Below are positions 51,220 through 62,100 of a stretch of 64,000 nucleotides of DNA, piece by piece. This stretch comes from Istiophorus platypterus. Taxonomy: Eukaryota > Chordata > Actinopteri > Istiophoriformes > Istiophoridae. The notes beneath the pieces were generated by a model. The model was not told the origin of the DNA, ran no database searches, and worked only from the letters and a program-made list of their open reading frames with translations. The stretch is from positions 22,360,781 to 22,424,780 of the forward strand of contig CM029128.1 in the NCBI GenBank assembly GCA_016859345.1, written 5' to 3'. The translations under genes were made by a program, and so were the position numbers. Position 1 is the first letter of the stretch; each line of letters opens with the position of its first letter.

Positions 51220-51720
51220 GTGATACAACTTCCCTCTGTACACCACCACAATGAACTATAAAATTAACAAATCAAGATGTGATTGAAGTGTAGACCTTCA
51301 GCTTTAAGTGGTTTCAAAAAATTTTAACATTAACCCTTTAGGAATACAGCCCTCATTTTCAGAGGTTCAAAAATAATTGGATAGTTGACTGAAAGTCTGT
51401 TTCATGGCCAGATGTGGCCTTTTCACTTGTTGTTTCATGACAAATGAAGCTGAGGTGTCAATGCAAATGATGGAGGCATCATTAGACTGAAAAAAAACAA
51501 ACCTATAAGACAGAAACTTTAGGATTGGCTAAATCAACAATTTAGTTCATTCTTAAAAAGAAGGAATGAACTGATGAGCTATGAAACACCGAAAGGCCTG
51601 GAAGATCTGGTGATTTGGTGATGTAATTGGGCTCCAGACTTCAGGCAGTAATTGACAGCAAAGGATTTACATCCAAGTATTAAAAATAATCCTTATATTT
51701 GAAATTATGTTGGAAGAAGT
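51220..51720 (+). mobile_element. Tc1-like transposon 5' fragment
   Basis: Shares the caccaccacaatg and gattgaag(t)tta blocks and the cagaggttcaaaaataattg motif with the left arm of the element at 43141-44881. It continues into transposase N-terminal DNA (ttggctaaatcaacaatttag, a helix-turn-helix equivalent). The outer end merges with a (TA)n tract and the 3' half is missing. Confidence 0.65.
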
Positions 51721-52849
51721 TGGAAACACCTTTTCCAAAAAAGGACAGGGGGCCCCAATGAATAAAGAATACACCACACCCTAAGGAAAAACTGGTCCAC
51801 ATTAACTTATCACAATTTCAGTCTCCCTAACAACAACATGACGAATGTCACTTTAGCTGGCTTGACCGCTGCAACCTTGCTTTTGCAAATAAAAACAATC
51901 TTACTGTATTAAAAGTTTAAAATAAGCCAGGTTTTATGAAGCACTTAAATATGTTGATATTAATTCTGGAATTTCAATTAGTCAAATCAACTTTCAAACT
52001 TAATCATAAGTAATTTCAAAACCATTAATCAATTAAGCTTGAACCTAAATTTCATGATAAGAAAAAGAGATAAAGGGAGAAAATGGCATCCTAAACTTCC
52101 CTGCAATCTGTTGTCAGATTGGTCTAGATTTGCCAAGAGGGTGGGGTGAGGGTGGGGGTTTAAATAGCCCAAAAGAAATGGCAGTGTTCTCAATTGTAGA
52201 TTAAGTCAAGACAACTTAGGGAAAGGCACCATTAGTGAAACACAATGTGAAGACAACATGGTAGTTGCTTTCTTTATCATGAAACAAGCCCTGATCATCC
52301 CAGACAAGTTGAGGGAATGAGAAGGTGGCAGAGTACTGCAGTGCTGAGGATGAGGTGCGGTCCAAGCTAAAAATATATATTTAAGTCTGTTCTACAGCTG
52401 AAAAGAAAAGCCCTTCAATATATAATATAGTTGTTAAGTTAAGCAGTTAAATTCAATATTTTGAAGTAATATTTACATCAATTGACTAAGTAGAAACAAC
52501 TTCAAGGCTTACAGCGTGTGGACTTTACATTATTTTCAGAGGGAACCGCCACCACACTGATAAGAAGGAGTTATGTTAGCTGATGACACCACGATGACTT
52601 TTGGAAAAAAAATATTGATTTATTATTTCTATTGGAGTGAGCCCCTGGCGGCTCTCCGGGATTTTGCACTTTAAGGCACTTTTCAGACCCAAAATCTACG
52701 TATATTTTCAGAGTCTTTGGGTGCCCCCCCCTCCACACACACACTAATGAAAGGTGTGTCACTAGTAGTCTGTGGATGGATGAAAGCACGTTTCCTGTCC
52801 AGCTCAGGACAGACGCTCCGGGCTGGACGTTGGACATTTACACTACTTC

Positions 52850-53480
52850 TTGGACCTTGGGGGTGGGGTGTGTTTGTGTGTATGCTCGCAGCCCATTCGC
52901 CATCATTGTGCTGCCATGAAGCAGCGTGAGGAGCGTGTCCTCGGCCAGACTGCAGGTTTCCGCCTGTTTTTAAAGTTTTAGACGAGGAAGCCAGGATGAT
53001 AGCGCTGGTGTTCAGCAGCCTGTTGGCGGGACTGCTGGCCCTGCTTCTCTACCACACAATGACTTATCCCTTCTTCTGGCCCGATCTGATTTATTACTTG
53101 AAACTTCGGCGATACAGAAAGACGCTGCAGGCTCGAATGCAGCGAGGAATCATCACGTATCTCGACTGTTTTCTGTACCAGGCGAGGAAGAGCCCGGACA
53201 AACCCTTCATTATCTTCGACGACCAGACTCTGACGTATCGGGACGTGGACCGCAGGAGTAACCGGTTCGCCGACGCCTTCAGGACCGGGAGCTCTTTGAA
53301 GGAAGGAGACATCGTGGCTCAGTTGATGTGCAACGAACCGGACTTCATCTGTGTGTGGCTCGCCCTGTGTAAGCTGGGCTGTCAGGTCGCCTTTCTCAAC
53401 GTCAACATCAAGGCCAGGTCTCTGCTTCACTGCTTTCAGAGCTGCGGGGCCAAGACGCTCGTTGTCGGCGCAGGTATTCT
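52850..53480 (+). promoter_or_regulatory. GC/CpG-enriched region around the slc27a start
   Basis: GC and CpG density rises sharply over exon 1 and its upstream flank compared with the AT-rich surroundings. This is the usual place for a CpG-island-type promoter. I see no convincing TATA box and cannot place a transcription start. The call rests on composition only. Confidence 0.35.
52996..53473 (+). CDS. slc27a6: slc27a6-like exon 1, membrane anchor and N-terminal domain
   Basis: Residues 1-160. The ATG at 52996 starts [20 protein letters not shown], a hydrophobic anchor typical of FATPs, followed by [20 protein letters not shown]. Conserved blocks include [40 protein letters not shown] and [20 protein letters not shown]. 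The exon is GC- and CpG-rich compared with surrounding DNA, as first exons often are. The donor gtattc falls in the Asp codon after VVGA. No in-frame upstream ATG gives a better start. Confidence 0.92.
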
Positions 53481-56100
53481 ACGTTTCCTCGCGTTTTCTC
53501 GTGACGCAGGTTTACCTGAAGTACACGTTCACTCCTTGGGCTCGGGCCAGGCCCGGGTCAGGCCAGGGTCAGGCCCGGGTCAGGCCAGGGACCCGTCGGT
53601 TTTTACAGCCTTGGTCAAAGTTTACAGCCTCTCTCCACACAGGTCGGAGCGGCTGGGCTTTAAGACACACTTCAGACAGTCTGTTAGTAATAAAACACAC
53701 ACAGGCCCGAGCACAAACCCACCGGACGGAGACTGTTTGGGGCCCATTTCAACCAGAAAGTTATCTTTAAAAGTTATCATCAATTTTAAGTTATGTTTAT
53801 AAAAAAACCTTTTATCAAATACAGCTTTTTCCTTACTTTTGTCCAATTGGCCACTTTGTTGGATTCACAACATGTCAGAGGAACAGGAGGAGAAACTTAA
53901 CATGATTCTGACTAATTCCTAGGCAGTTAGCCCTGCTGTAGCATTCATGCAGTCACATCAATCAAAGTTAAGTATAAGTTATTTCACTTTCCATCAAAAT
54001 TAAAAAAAAAATGTATTAATGTGGAACATGTGATATGGAATAGGGAATATGGATAGAATATACATACATTAAAGGAAGAACCACCATAAAGTGTCTCAGT
54101 AAGGTGTTGGGCTACCAAGAGCCTCTAGAGGAGCTTCAGTGCTCCTTGGCATTGATTCTCCAAGTCTCTGAACTCTACTGGAGGGATGAGCACCATTATT
54201 CCAAATGATGGTGGAGAGCTCTGTCTAACATGTCAGTCCATAATCTCCTGTATATGTTCATTTGGGTTGCAAACTGGTGACTGTCAGGGCCAAAACATAT
54301 GATTCACATCATTTTCATACTTATCAACCCCTTCTGGGACAACTCCCGTCCTATTGATGAGGGAACTGTCATTCTGGTTCTCTTCTCCTTTTTCAAGTAT
54401 TTCCTTTAATTTGTGACTCATCTCTAATCCTGTGGAATAAAATGTGAATATGACAGAGGGCGAAAAAGCACTTAGATGTAAAACAAAAATTACACTGTAA
54501 AAAGCCCAACTTTTATAATTGACTTGAGTAAAAGCGCATAATTATTAATAGAAATAAAAATGTGCTTCAGGCATCAGAAGTAAAATCACTTTTTTGCAGA
54601 ATGCCTCCTTTGAGACCGGATATATTATATTACTAGGTAATCATTTTATATACTTTTGACAAGTTTAGTCTTTAATAATCATAATATTGTTTAAGCTTAA
54701 GATCAAGGGGTTATTTTTAGTATAAAATCTTTACTTTTAAATTCATTAGTAATTATAGGTGCGAGATAGTATAAATGTAGTGGTGCTATGCCATGACTTC
54801 TCCCATCAGTAAGCACACCTATGTATGTGAATGGTGGGATGTCCCTGAATTAGAAGGACATGATTATAATGAAATTTTACCTTTTGGTTTGTCTGTCTGA
54901 TGAAGCAACAGAGAAGTAACACATTTTGTCTGTTTATACAGATTTGGTGCATTTGGTGGAGGAGGTGCTGCCTGATATGAAGAAGGACGGCATTGCTGTG
55001 TGGGTGGTAGATCACACATCACCCTCTAAGGATTTCAACAGTTTATTAGATAAGGTGGAACACATGTCTGGAGAAACCTTAAATGAACTTCCTAAGGTTG
55101 ACATCATGTCAAACTTCCTCTTCATTTTTACATCAGGCACTACAGGTATTGTACTATTACATACCCCACAAGTGGAAAGCCACCTTACACTTCACAAAAA
55201 ACACATCTAAACAACTCTTGTAGAGAAATGATTGTAATTATATAATCAGTGGAGAAAGTGCTACGGGGATCTTACAATAGTGAAGCACAAAACAGTACAC
55301 ACTGATGCCCAAACTGATGCACCAAAAGTAATAATAATGTGCACAAATGAGGCAAACAATCCCTAACTAAATCCAGGCATAATGCTGTATTAAAATAACA
55401 AAACTTAGTCAAAACCCAGTATATGGCTGGACCAAGTAATGAAGGTTTGTCCAAGAAGCCGCTAGATTTTTCATTAAGTACCTCTGTGATGAAAATTCAC
55501 TGAAGCAGCGTGAGAAGTCAGGTAATCTAGCAACAGAGGTGCTAAGTAGACGACTCTGCATATAAACACCACCTGATTAGGAAATAGAAACTGTTTGCAC
55601 CGATTTATTTTGAAAGAGCAATGACCAATAGGGAAACTGACACTCGGCTTGCTGAACAATGGGGTAACTTTATCACTTAGTCACCCACTGACTCACTGAC
55701 TCACTCAGACATTAGCATTCATACGGGCCACTGTTAGGGTCTAGCCAAAAAATAAAAATAAAATGATGTTTTGACATACACACATGTACACATACATACC
55801 TACAAACAGACACACACAAACCGTACACGCGGCATGGTACTCCCATATCATCAGTCGTGATGACGTGTGACTCCTTAGACATATTATAGTACTTGTTATT
55901 TATTTTTTTATTTTTTAATTTATGTAAAGGCTTCAACCTTAGTTTAGAATTTTTTCAGCAACATCCAGCTATCTCATTACACCTGTAATCACACAATGAA
56001 TGAACACTGTGTCATTATAATAATAATGATGATAATAATAATAATAATGAACTGAAAATTAAATAAAAATCTTTAAAGTAAAAAAATTAAGTAAAAAGGA

Positions 56101-56150
<50 letters not shown>

Positions 56151-59100
56151 GTCTAAAGAAATCCTTGTTTATGCATGTTTTCACTACTCTTATCTTTTGA
56201 TTTATCTTATTAAATCTCTACTTTTTTTATCTATGCTAGTTTAATTGACCAGTCTTGGTGCAAGGATGATTTAATAGCTGCTCTGTAGCTTTTATAACAT
56301 CACATGATCTTTCTCAGCAGATGGAGTTCTTAAGTTATTGGTCTCAATGCAAGTATATTTTAAGCCATGCTACTCGCATGGCTCTAGCAATGGAAATGTT
56401 GGTCTGTCAGCCGGTTGGTCCACCTCAAGCTCTGGTTCAGGTTTACATCTCTGTTCAGGAGTCTACCAACCATGAATCATTGCACATGATTGCATAGAGC
56501 ATGAAGTCCATGGCAAGACAGGAAAAGGAAGCTCTAGCTCTCCAAAAAACAAACAAACAAACAAAAAAACATGTAGTGCATTTGAATTTTTCCAAACAGC
56601 ACCTTGACACTTGACAACACTACCTGGAAAATGTTTTGTGGACTGATGAAACTATGACCGAATTGTTTAGGAGGAACATTTGGTGTATAAACAGCACTGT
56701 ATACCAACATTAAAACATTATCCCAGTGGTGAGGTACGATGGAGGGAACGTCAGGATTTGGGTCTTTGCTGCCTCTGGGCCTTTACATCCTGCCCTCGTG
56801 GAGGCTAAAATCTTCTTCTTTTTCTTTCGGCTTTTCCCTTTAGGGGTCGCCACAGCGAATCAGTGTCCTCCATCTAACCCTGTCTTCTGCATCCTCTTCT
56901 CTCACACCAACTACCTTCATGTCCTCTTTCACTACATCCATAAACCTCCTCTTTGGTCTTCCTCTAGGCCTCCTGCCTGGCAGTTCAAAACTCAGTATCC
57001 TTCTACCAATATATTCACTATCTCTTCTCAGGACATGTCCAAACCATCTCAGTCTGGCCTCTCTGACTTTATCTCCAAAACCTCTAACATGTGCTGTCCC
57101 TCTGATGTACTCATTCCTGATCCTATCCATCCTGGTCACTCCCAGAGAGAACCTCAACATCTTCATCTCTGCTACCTCCAGCTCTGCCTCCTGTCTTTTC
57201 CTCGGTGGCACTGTCTCTAGACCAAACAGCATCGCTGGTCTCACCACAGTTTTGTACACCTTTTCTTTCATTTTAGCTGAAACTCTTCTATCACACATCA
57301 AACCTGTGACTTTTCTCCACCCGTTCCAGCCTGCCTGCACACGCTTCTCCACCTCTTTTCCACACTCTCCATTGCCCTGGACTGTTGACCCTAAGTACTT
57401 AAAATCCTCCACCTTCTTTATCTCTTCTCCCTGTAACCTCACTCTTCCACTTGGGTCCCTCTCATTCACACACATGTACTCTGTCTTGCTGCGGCTAATC
57501 TTCATTCCTCTCCTTTCCAGGGCAAATCTCCACCTCTCAAGCTTCTCCTCCACCTGTTCCCTGCTCTCACTACATATCACAATGTCATCTGCAAACATCA
57601 TAGTCCATGGAGATTCCTGTCTAACCTGGTCTGACAGTCTGTCCATCACCATAGCAAACAAGAAGAGGCTTAGAGCTGATCCCTGATGCAGTCCCACCTC
57701 CACCTTGAACTCCTCTGTCACACCTACAGCACACCTAACCACTGTCTTACAGTCCACATACATGTCCTGCACCACTCTAACATACTTCTCTGTCACTCCA
57801 GACTTCCTCATACAGTACCACAGTTCCTCTCTGGGCACCCTGTCATACGCTTTCTCCAGATCTACAAAGACACAATGCAGCTCCCTCTGACCTTCCCTGT
57901 ACTTCTCTATCAACATCCTCAAAGCAAATACTGCATCTGTGGTACTCTTTTTTGGCATGAAACCATACTGCTGCTCACAAATGCTCACTTTTTCCCTTAG
58001 TCTAGCTTCAACTACTCTTTCCCATAGTTTCATTGTATGGCTCATCAGCTTTATACCTCTGTAGTTGCCACAGTTCTGCACATCTCCCTTGTTCTTAAAA
58101 AATGGGCACCAGCACACTTCTCCATTCCTCAGGCATCTTCTCACTATCTAAGATCCTGTTAAACAACCCAGTCAGAAACTCTACTGCTGCCTCTCCTAGA
58201 CACTTCCATACCTCCACAGGTATATCATCAGGACCAAGTGCCTTTCCACTCTTCATCCTCTTCAGTGCCTTCCTCACTTCATCTTTACTAATCTTTTCTA
58301 TTTCCTGATCCACAACAGCCACATCTTCTACTCTCTGTTCTCTCTCATTTTCCTCATTCATCAACTCTTCAAAGTACTCTTTCCATCTTCCCATCACACT
58401 GCTGGCACCTGTCAATACATTTCCATCTCTATCCTTAATCACCCTAACCTGCTGCACGTCCTTCCCATCTCTGTCTCTCTGCCTTGCCAATCTGTATAGA
58501 TCAGTCTCTCCCTCCTTACTGTCCAACCTAACATACAAGTCATCATAAGCCCCTTGTTTGGCCTTTGCCACCTCTACTTTCACCTTACGCTGCATCTCCC
58601 TGTACTCCTGTCTACTCTCTTCAGTCCTCTCAGTGTCCCACTTCTTCTTAGTTAATCTCTTTTTCTGTATACACTCCTGCACCTCCTCATTCCACCACCA
58701 AGTCTCTTTATCTACTTTCCTTCCAGATGACACACCAAGTACTCTCCTCCCTGTCTACCTGATCACATTAGCTGTAGTTCTCCAGTCATCTGGAAGCACC
58801 TCCTGACCTCCCAGAGCCTGCCTCAACTCCTTCCTAAAAGTCATGCAACACTCTTCCTTTTTTAGCTTCCACCATTTCGTCCTCTGCTCTGCCTTTGTCC
58901 TCTTCGTCTTCCTCACCACCAAGGTCATCCTACTCACCAGCATTCTATGCTGTCTGGCTACACTCTCACCAACCACTACTTTGCAGTCACTGATCTCCTT
59001 CAGATTGCACCGTCTACACAAGATGTTGTCTATCTGTGTGCTCCTACCTCCACTCTTATACGTCACCCTGTGCTCCTGCCTCTTCTGGAAGAAAGTATTC

Positions 59101-62100
59101 ACTACAGCCATTTCCATCCTTTTTGCAAAATCAACCACCATCTGTCCTTCTGCGTTCCTCTCCTGGATACCGAATCTGCCCATCGCTTCCTCATCGCCTC
59201 TGTTTCCTGCACCAACATGTCCATTGAAGTCTGCACCAATGACAACTCTCTCATCTCTAGGGATGCTCTGTATGGCTTCTTCAAGGTCCGACCAGAATTT
59301 CTCCTTCTCCTCCAGCTCACAGCCTACCTGTGGAGCATACCCACTAACCACATTGAACATTACACCTTCGATTTCTAGCTTCAGACTCATCACTCTATCC
59401 AACACTCTTTTTACCTCCAGGACATTCCTAACAAGCTCCTCCTTCAAGATAACTCCTACTCCGTTTCTCTTCCTATCTACACCATGGTACAACTTGAACC
59501 CTGCTCCCAAATTTCTAGCCTTGCTACCTTTCCACCTGGTCTCCTGGACACACAGTATGTCTACCTTCCTCCTCTGCATCATGTCAACTAACTCTCTACC
59601 CTTTCCTGTCATGGTTCCAACATTCAAAGTCCCTACTCTCAGTCCTAGCCTCTTGGCATTCCTCTTCTCTCTCTTCCTACGAACACACCTTTCTCCTCTC
59701 CTTCTTCTACCAACAGTAGTCCAATTTCCACCGGCACCCTGTATGTGAACAGCACTGATGGCGGTCGTTGTTAACCCGGGCCTCGACCGATCCGGTATGG
59801 GATTCATAGATTTGATTCGCACGTTTGATTTGGCAAAAGTCTTACGTCGGATGCCCTTCCTGACACAACCCTCTGTATTTATCCGGGCTTGGGACCGGCA
59901 CGATAAGACACTGGCTTGTGTCCCCTTGCGGCTATGTTTCGTGGAGGCTAAAATGAGTTCACATTTTTATTAGGGTATCTTACAGGATGATGTTTTGGTG
60001 GCTTTTACCAGTTGAAGCTCAAAAGTTGGGTGGTGCAGCAAGACAGTGACCCTACATATGGAAGTAAATCTACTTCAGACATAGAAAATCCACCGTGTGG
60101 AGTTATCCAGTCAGAGTCCAGCCCCAAACCCAACAGAGAGACTGTGGAATGAGCTCAGAGAGCAGTTCACACTAGACATCCTGAGAATATAGCTGATCTG
60201 AAGCAGCTCTGTAGGAAGACTGGTCCAATATTCCTCCTGAACAATATGTAGGTCAAGAAATTTTGTACAGACATTCATGCTCCTCAGTAAGCAGAAGAAA
60301 TGGACAAGCCATCTAACAGTCAGTGTCTTCAAAGCAAAGCAACTTTCAAAATAGATGTAACAAGCCATGTCTGTTGAATTGGTTAAACGTGTATTGCTAT
60401 CTGGCCATAAAATTATTAAAAAAAACTGGTATGAAAAAATTAAATTTTGCAATTTCATGGTTAAAATGTCATAGACACACCCACAAAATGTAACCTCAAC
60501 TACTCTTGGAATTGTACAGCATTTGGACCATTTCTCCAGTAACGTATATCCTTATCTTCCAGGTCTCTCCAAGGCAGCCTGTGTTGGTCATCTGAAAGCC
60601 ATTATGAGTATGGCCTTCTTTCCAATGTGTGGAGCTACATCTGATGACGTCATCTACATCACCCTTCCTCTTTACCACATGTCTGCTTCCCTGTTGGGAA
60701 TCGGAGGATGCATACACCTGGGTAGGCACAGCAGTACTTCAGTTGATTTTAAAATTTAAACACAGTCTTAGAAGGGCATTTCTCAAGGGCACTGACTTCT
60801 TTCCCAGTGTCTACCAGGTGTATCGTGTTGCATCCTGCTTTGGCAAACACACCACAGCAAGTGGGGCAAGCAATAGAGAGGGACCATCAAACTGTTTAAT
60901 ATTTTAATATTTATGCATTTAATCCTTTACGTACAGTATAGCAAGTTTTTCTTGTTTTTTCAAGTCACTTCTTCAGAGTTTATCCTAGGCCAGGCTAACC
61001 GCATCCTGACTTCAGCATTGTACTCAACACACAGACATGAGAGTGGTATCAGTATTACTATCTCACTCTTAGAAAGAAAGGAAATTAAATATACATACAG
61101 TGATACTGAAATATACAGTACCTTTATGGGCTATACTGTAACTTCAAAGTGTCATTAGTTGCTCAGAACTGTTAATAGGTAAGTTGGAAATCATACCCTA
61201 TCCCTTCAAAAGGGATTATTTATGGCCAATGTGCCATTTGTAGTATCATGCCCAAACTGTGAGACAAGAACTTTGTGAAAACAAAGTTATTTGAGACTGG
61301 CAGTATCTGATTGTTACAAACATACAGAATTACTGGAAGTTTTCCATTTATATTCAGTATGTAATCAGGATTAGGAGGAGGAATCCAGCATGATGGAGGA
61401 TTTCCTCTTTGTAGGTCTATAAGGAATTCTCCCCTACCAGTAGAAAAGGCTGAAACAAAGCAGAGGAAATTTCCTGTTACAGTTCCAACTGTAAATACTT
61501 TGTATAGACATTTAAAGACATGTAGTGTGTATAAAATCTCAGTTTTTAGAAGTTTATTGTTTTACACTGCTTACTGTTTACCTTCCTATCTTCATTCTCT
61601 CTTCTTTGCATCGCAGGTGCAACTTGTGTGTTGAAAAAGAAGTTTTCTGCCAGTCAGTTTTGGAAGGATTGTGTGAAACACAATGTGACTGTGGTGCAGT
61701 ACATTGGAGAACTCTGTCGATACCTGGTCAACCAACCTGTGGTAAGACAGATGTTAAACCATAATCATTTTCCTCATCCAGTATTATAACATTGCACATA
61801 TTTGAGCAAAACTCAGTCATATATCTTATGTACAACTGGAAATTCTGTCCTGATGGTAGCGACTAGAGGTAAGTTCTAGAAGTCATTGAAAAAAACCTTC
61901 TTCAGACATCCATGAATGTTTATGATGAATGGATTTAGCCTTATGAAACTTTGGTGCTTTCTTCCAAGCTCTACTAAAAAATGTTCATTGCCCCAAGACT
62001 TTATTTTTATTCGGACATATTTTTTGACATGAGCACTGACCAATACATGATCATCTTTCCAAAAATGTAGGGTGGCACTTTACACAGTTAAAGGCTGCTT

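Larger units (their letters stand above)
50851..52849. other. Intergenic region between megf10 and slc27a
   Basis: Contains the 165 bp repeat copy 2, the TA tract and a Tc1 fragment. From 51721 to 52849 no element is recognised; a slightly purine-rich, GC-moderate stretch lies near 52110-52170. Confidence 0.6.
56812..59938 (-). mobile_element. RTE-clade LINE retrotransposon, nearly intact, minus strand
   Basis: About 3.1 kb on the minus strand. The 5' part (59822-58755) encodes an apurinic-type endonuclease with [32 protein letters not shown] and GADFNGHVG. The rest encodes a reverse transcriptase with [39 protein letters not shown] (catalytic YADD-type box) and a C-terminal [10 protein letters not shown] block. 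The order EN-RT without an RNA-binding ORF and with a short AAGAAG tail instead of poly(A) is typical of the RTE clade. The 16 bp sequence tcgtggaggctaaaat flanks both sides (56796-56811 and 59939-59954). Lesions: an in-frame TAG at 58755-58757, a one-base frameshift in a T run near 58100, and Leu for the usual Pro in the GLHQGSALS motif. It looks recent but is probably not autonomous. Confidence 0.9.
56575..60460 (+). mobile_element. Decayed Tc1-like transposon split by the RTE LINE
   Basis: The two flanks of the LINE read as one plus-strand Tc1-like transposase relic. 56620-56795 gives [14 protein letters not shown] and [12 protein letters not shown] sequence (the Tc1 SVMVWGCFAASGPG box), with ggtgaggtacgatggaggga just before it. 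59955-60260 continues with ttgaagctcaaaagttgggt, cagtcagagtccagccccaa and a stretch matching the conserved end (IENLWHDLKxAVH type). Many stops and indels make it non-functional. The outer ends and inverted repeats are not clear, so the limits are approximate. Confidence 0.75.
55146..60562 (+). other. slc27a intron 2
   Basis: 5.4 kb: a TA repeat at 56104, then the Tc1 relic with nested RTE LINE (56575-60460). 55146-56100 has no recognised element. Without the LINE the intron would be about 2.3 kb. Confidence 0.75.

Noticed and set aside
52978..53430. 150-residue minus-strand ORF
   Set aside because: Antisense of slc27a exon 1; long only because the exon is GC-rich.
56919..57686. 255-residue open frame on the plus strand
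   Set aside because: It is the antisense of the RTE reverse-transcriptase region and has no protein family features.
58843..59748. 301-residue open frame on the plus strand
   Set aside because: Antisense shadow of the RTE endonuclease; composition is Ser/Leu/Pro-rich with no domain.
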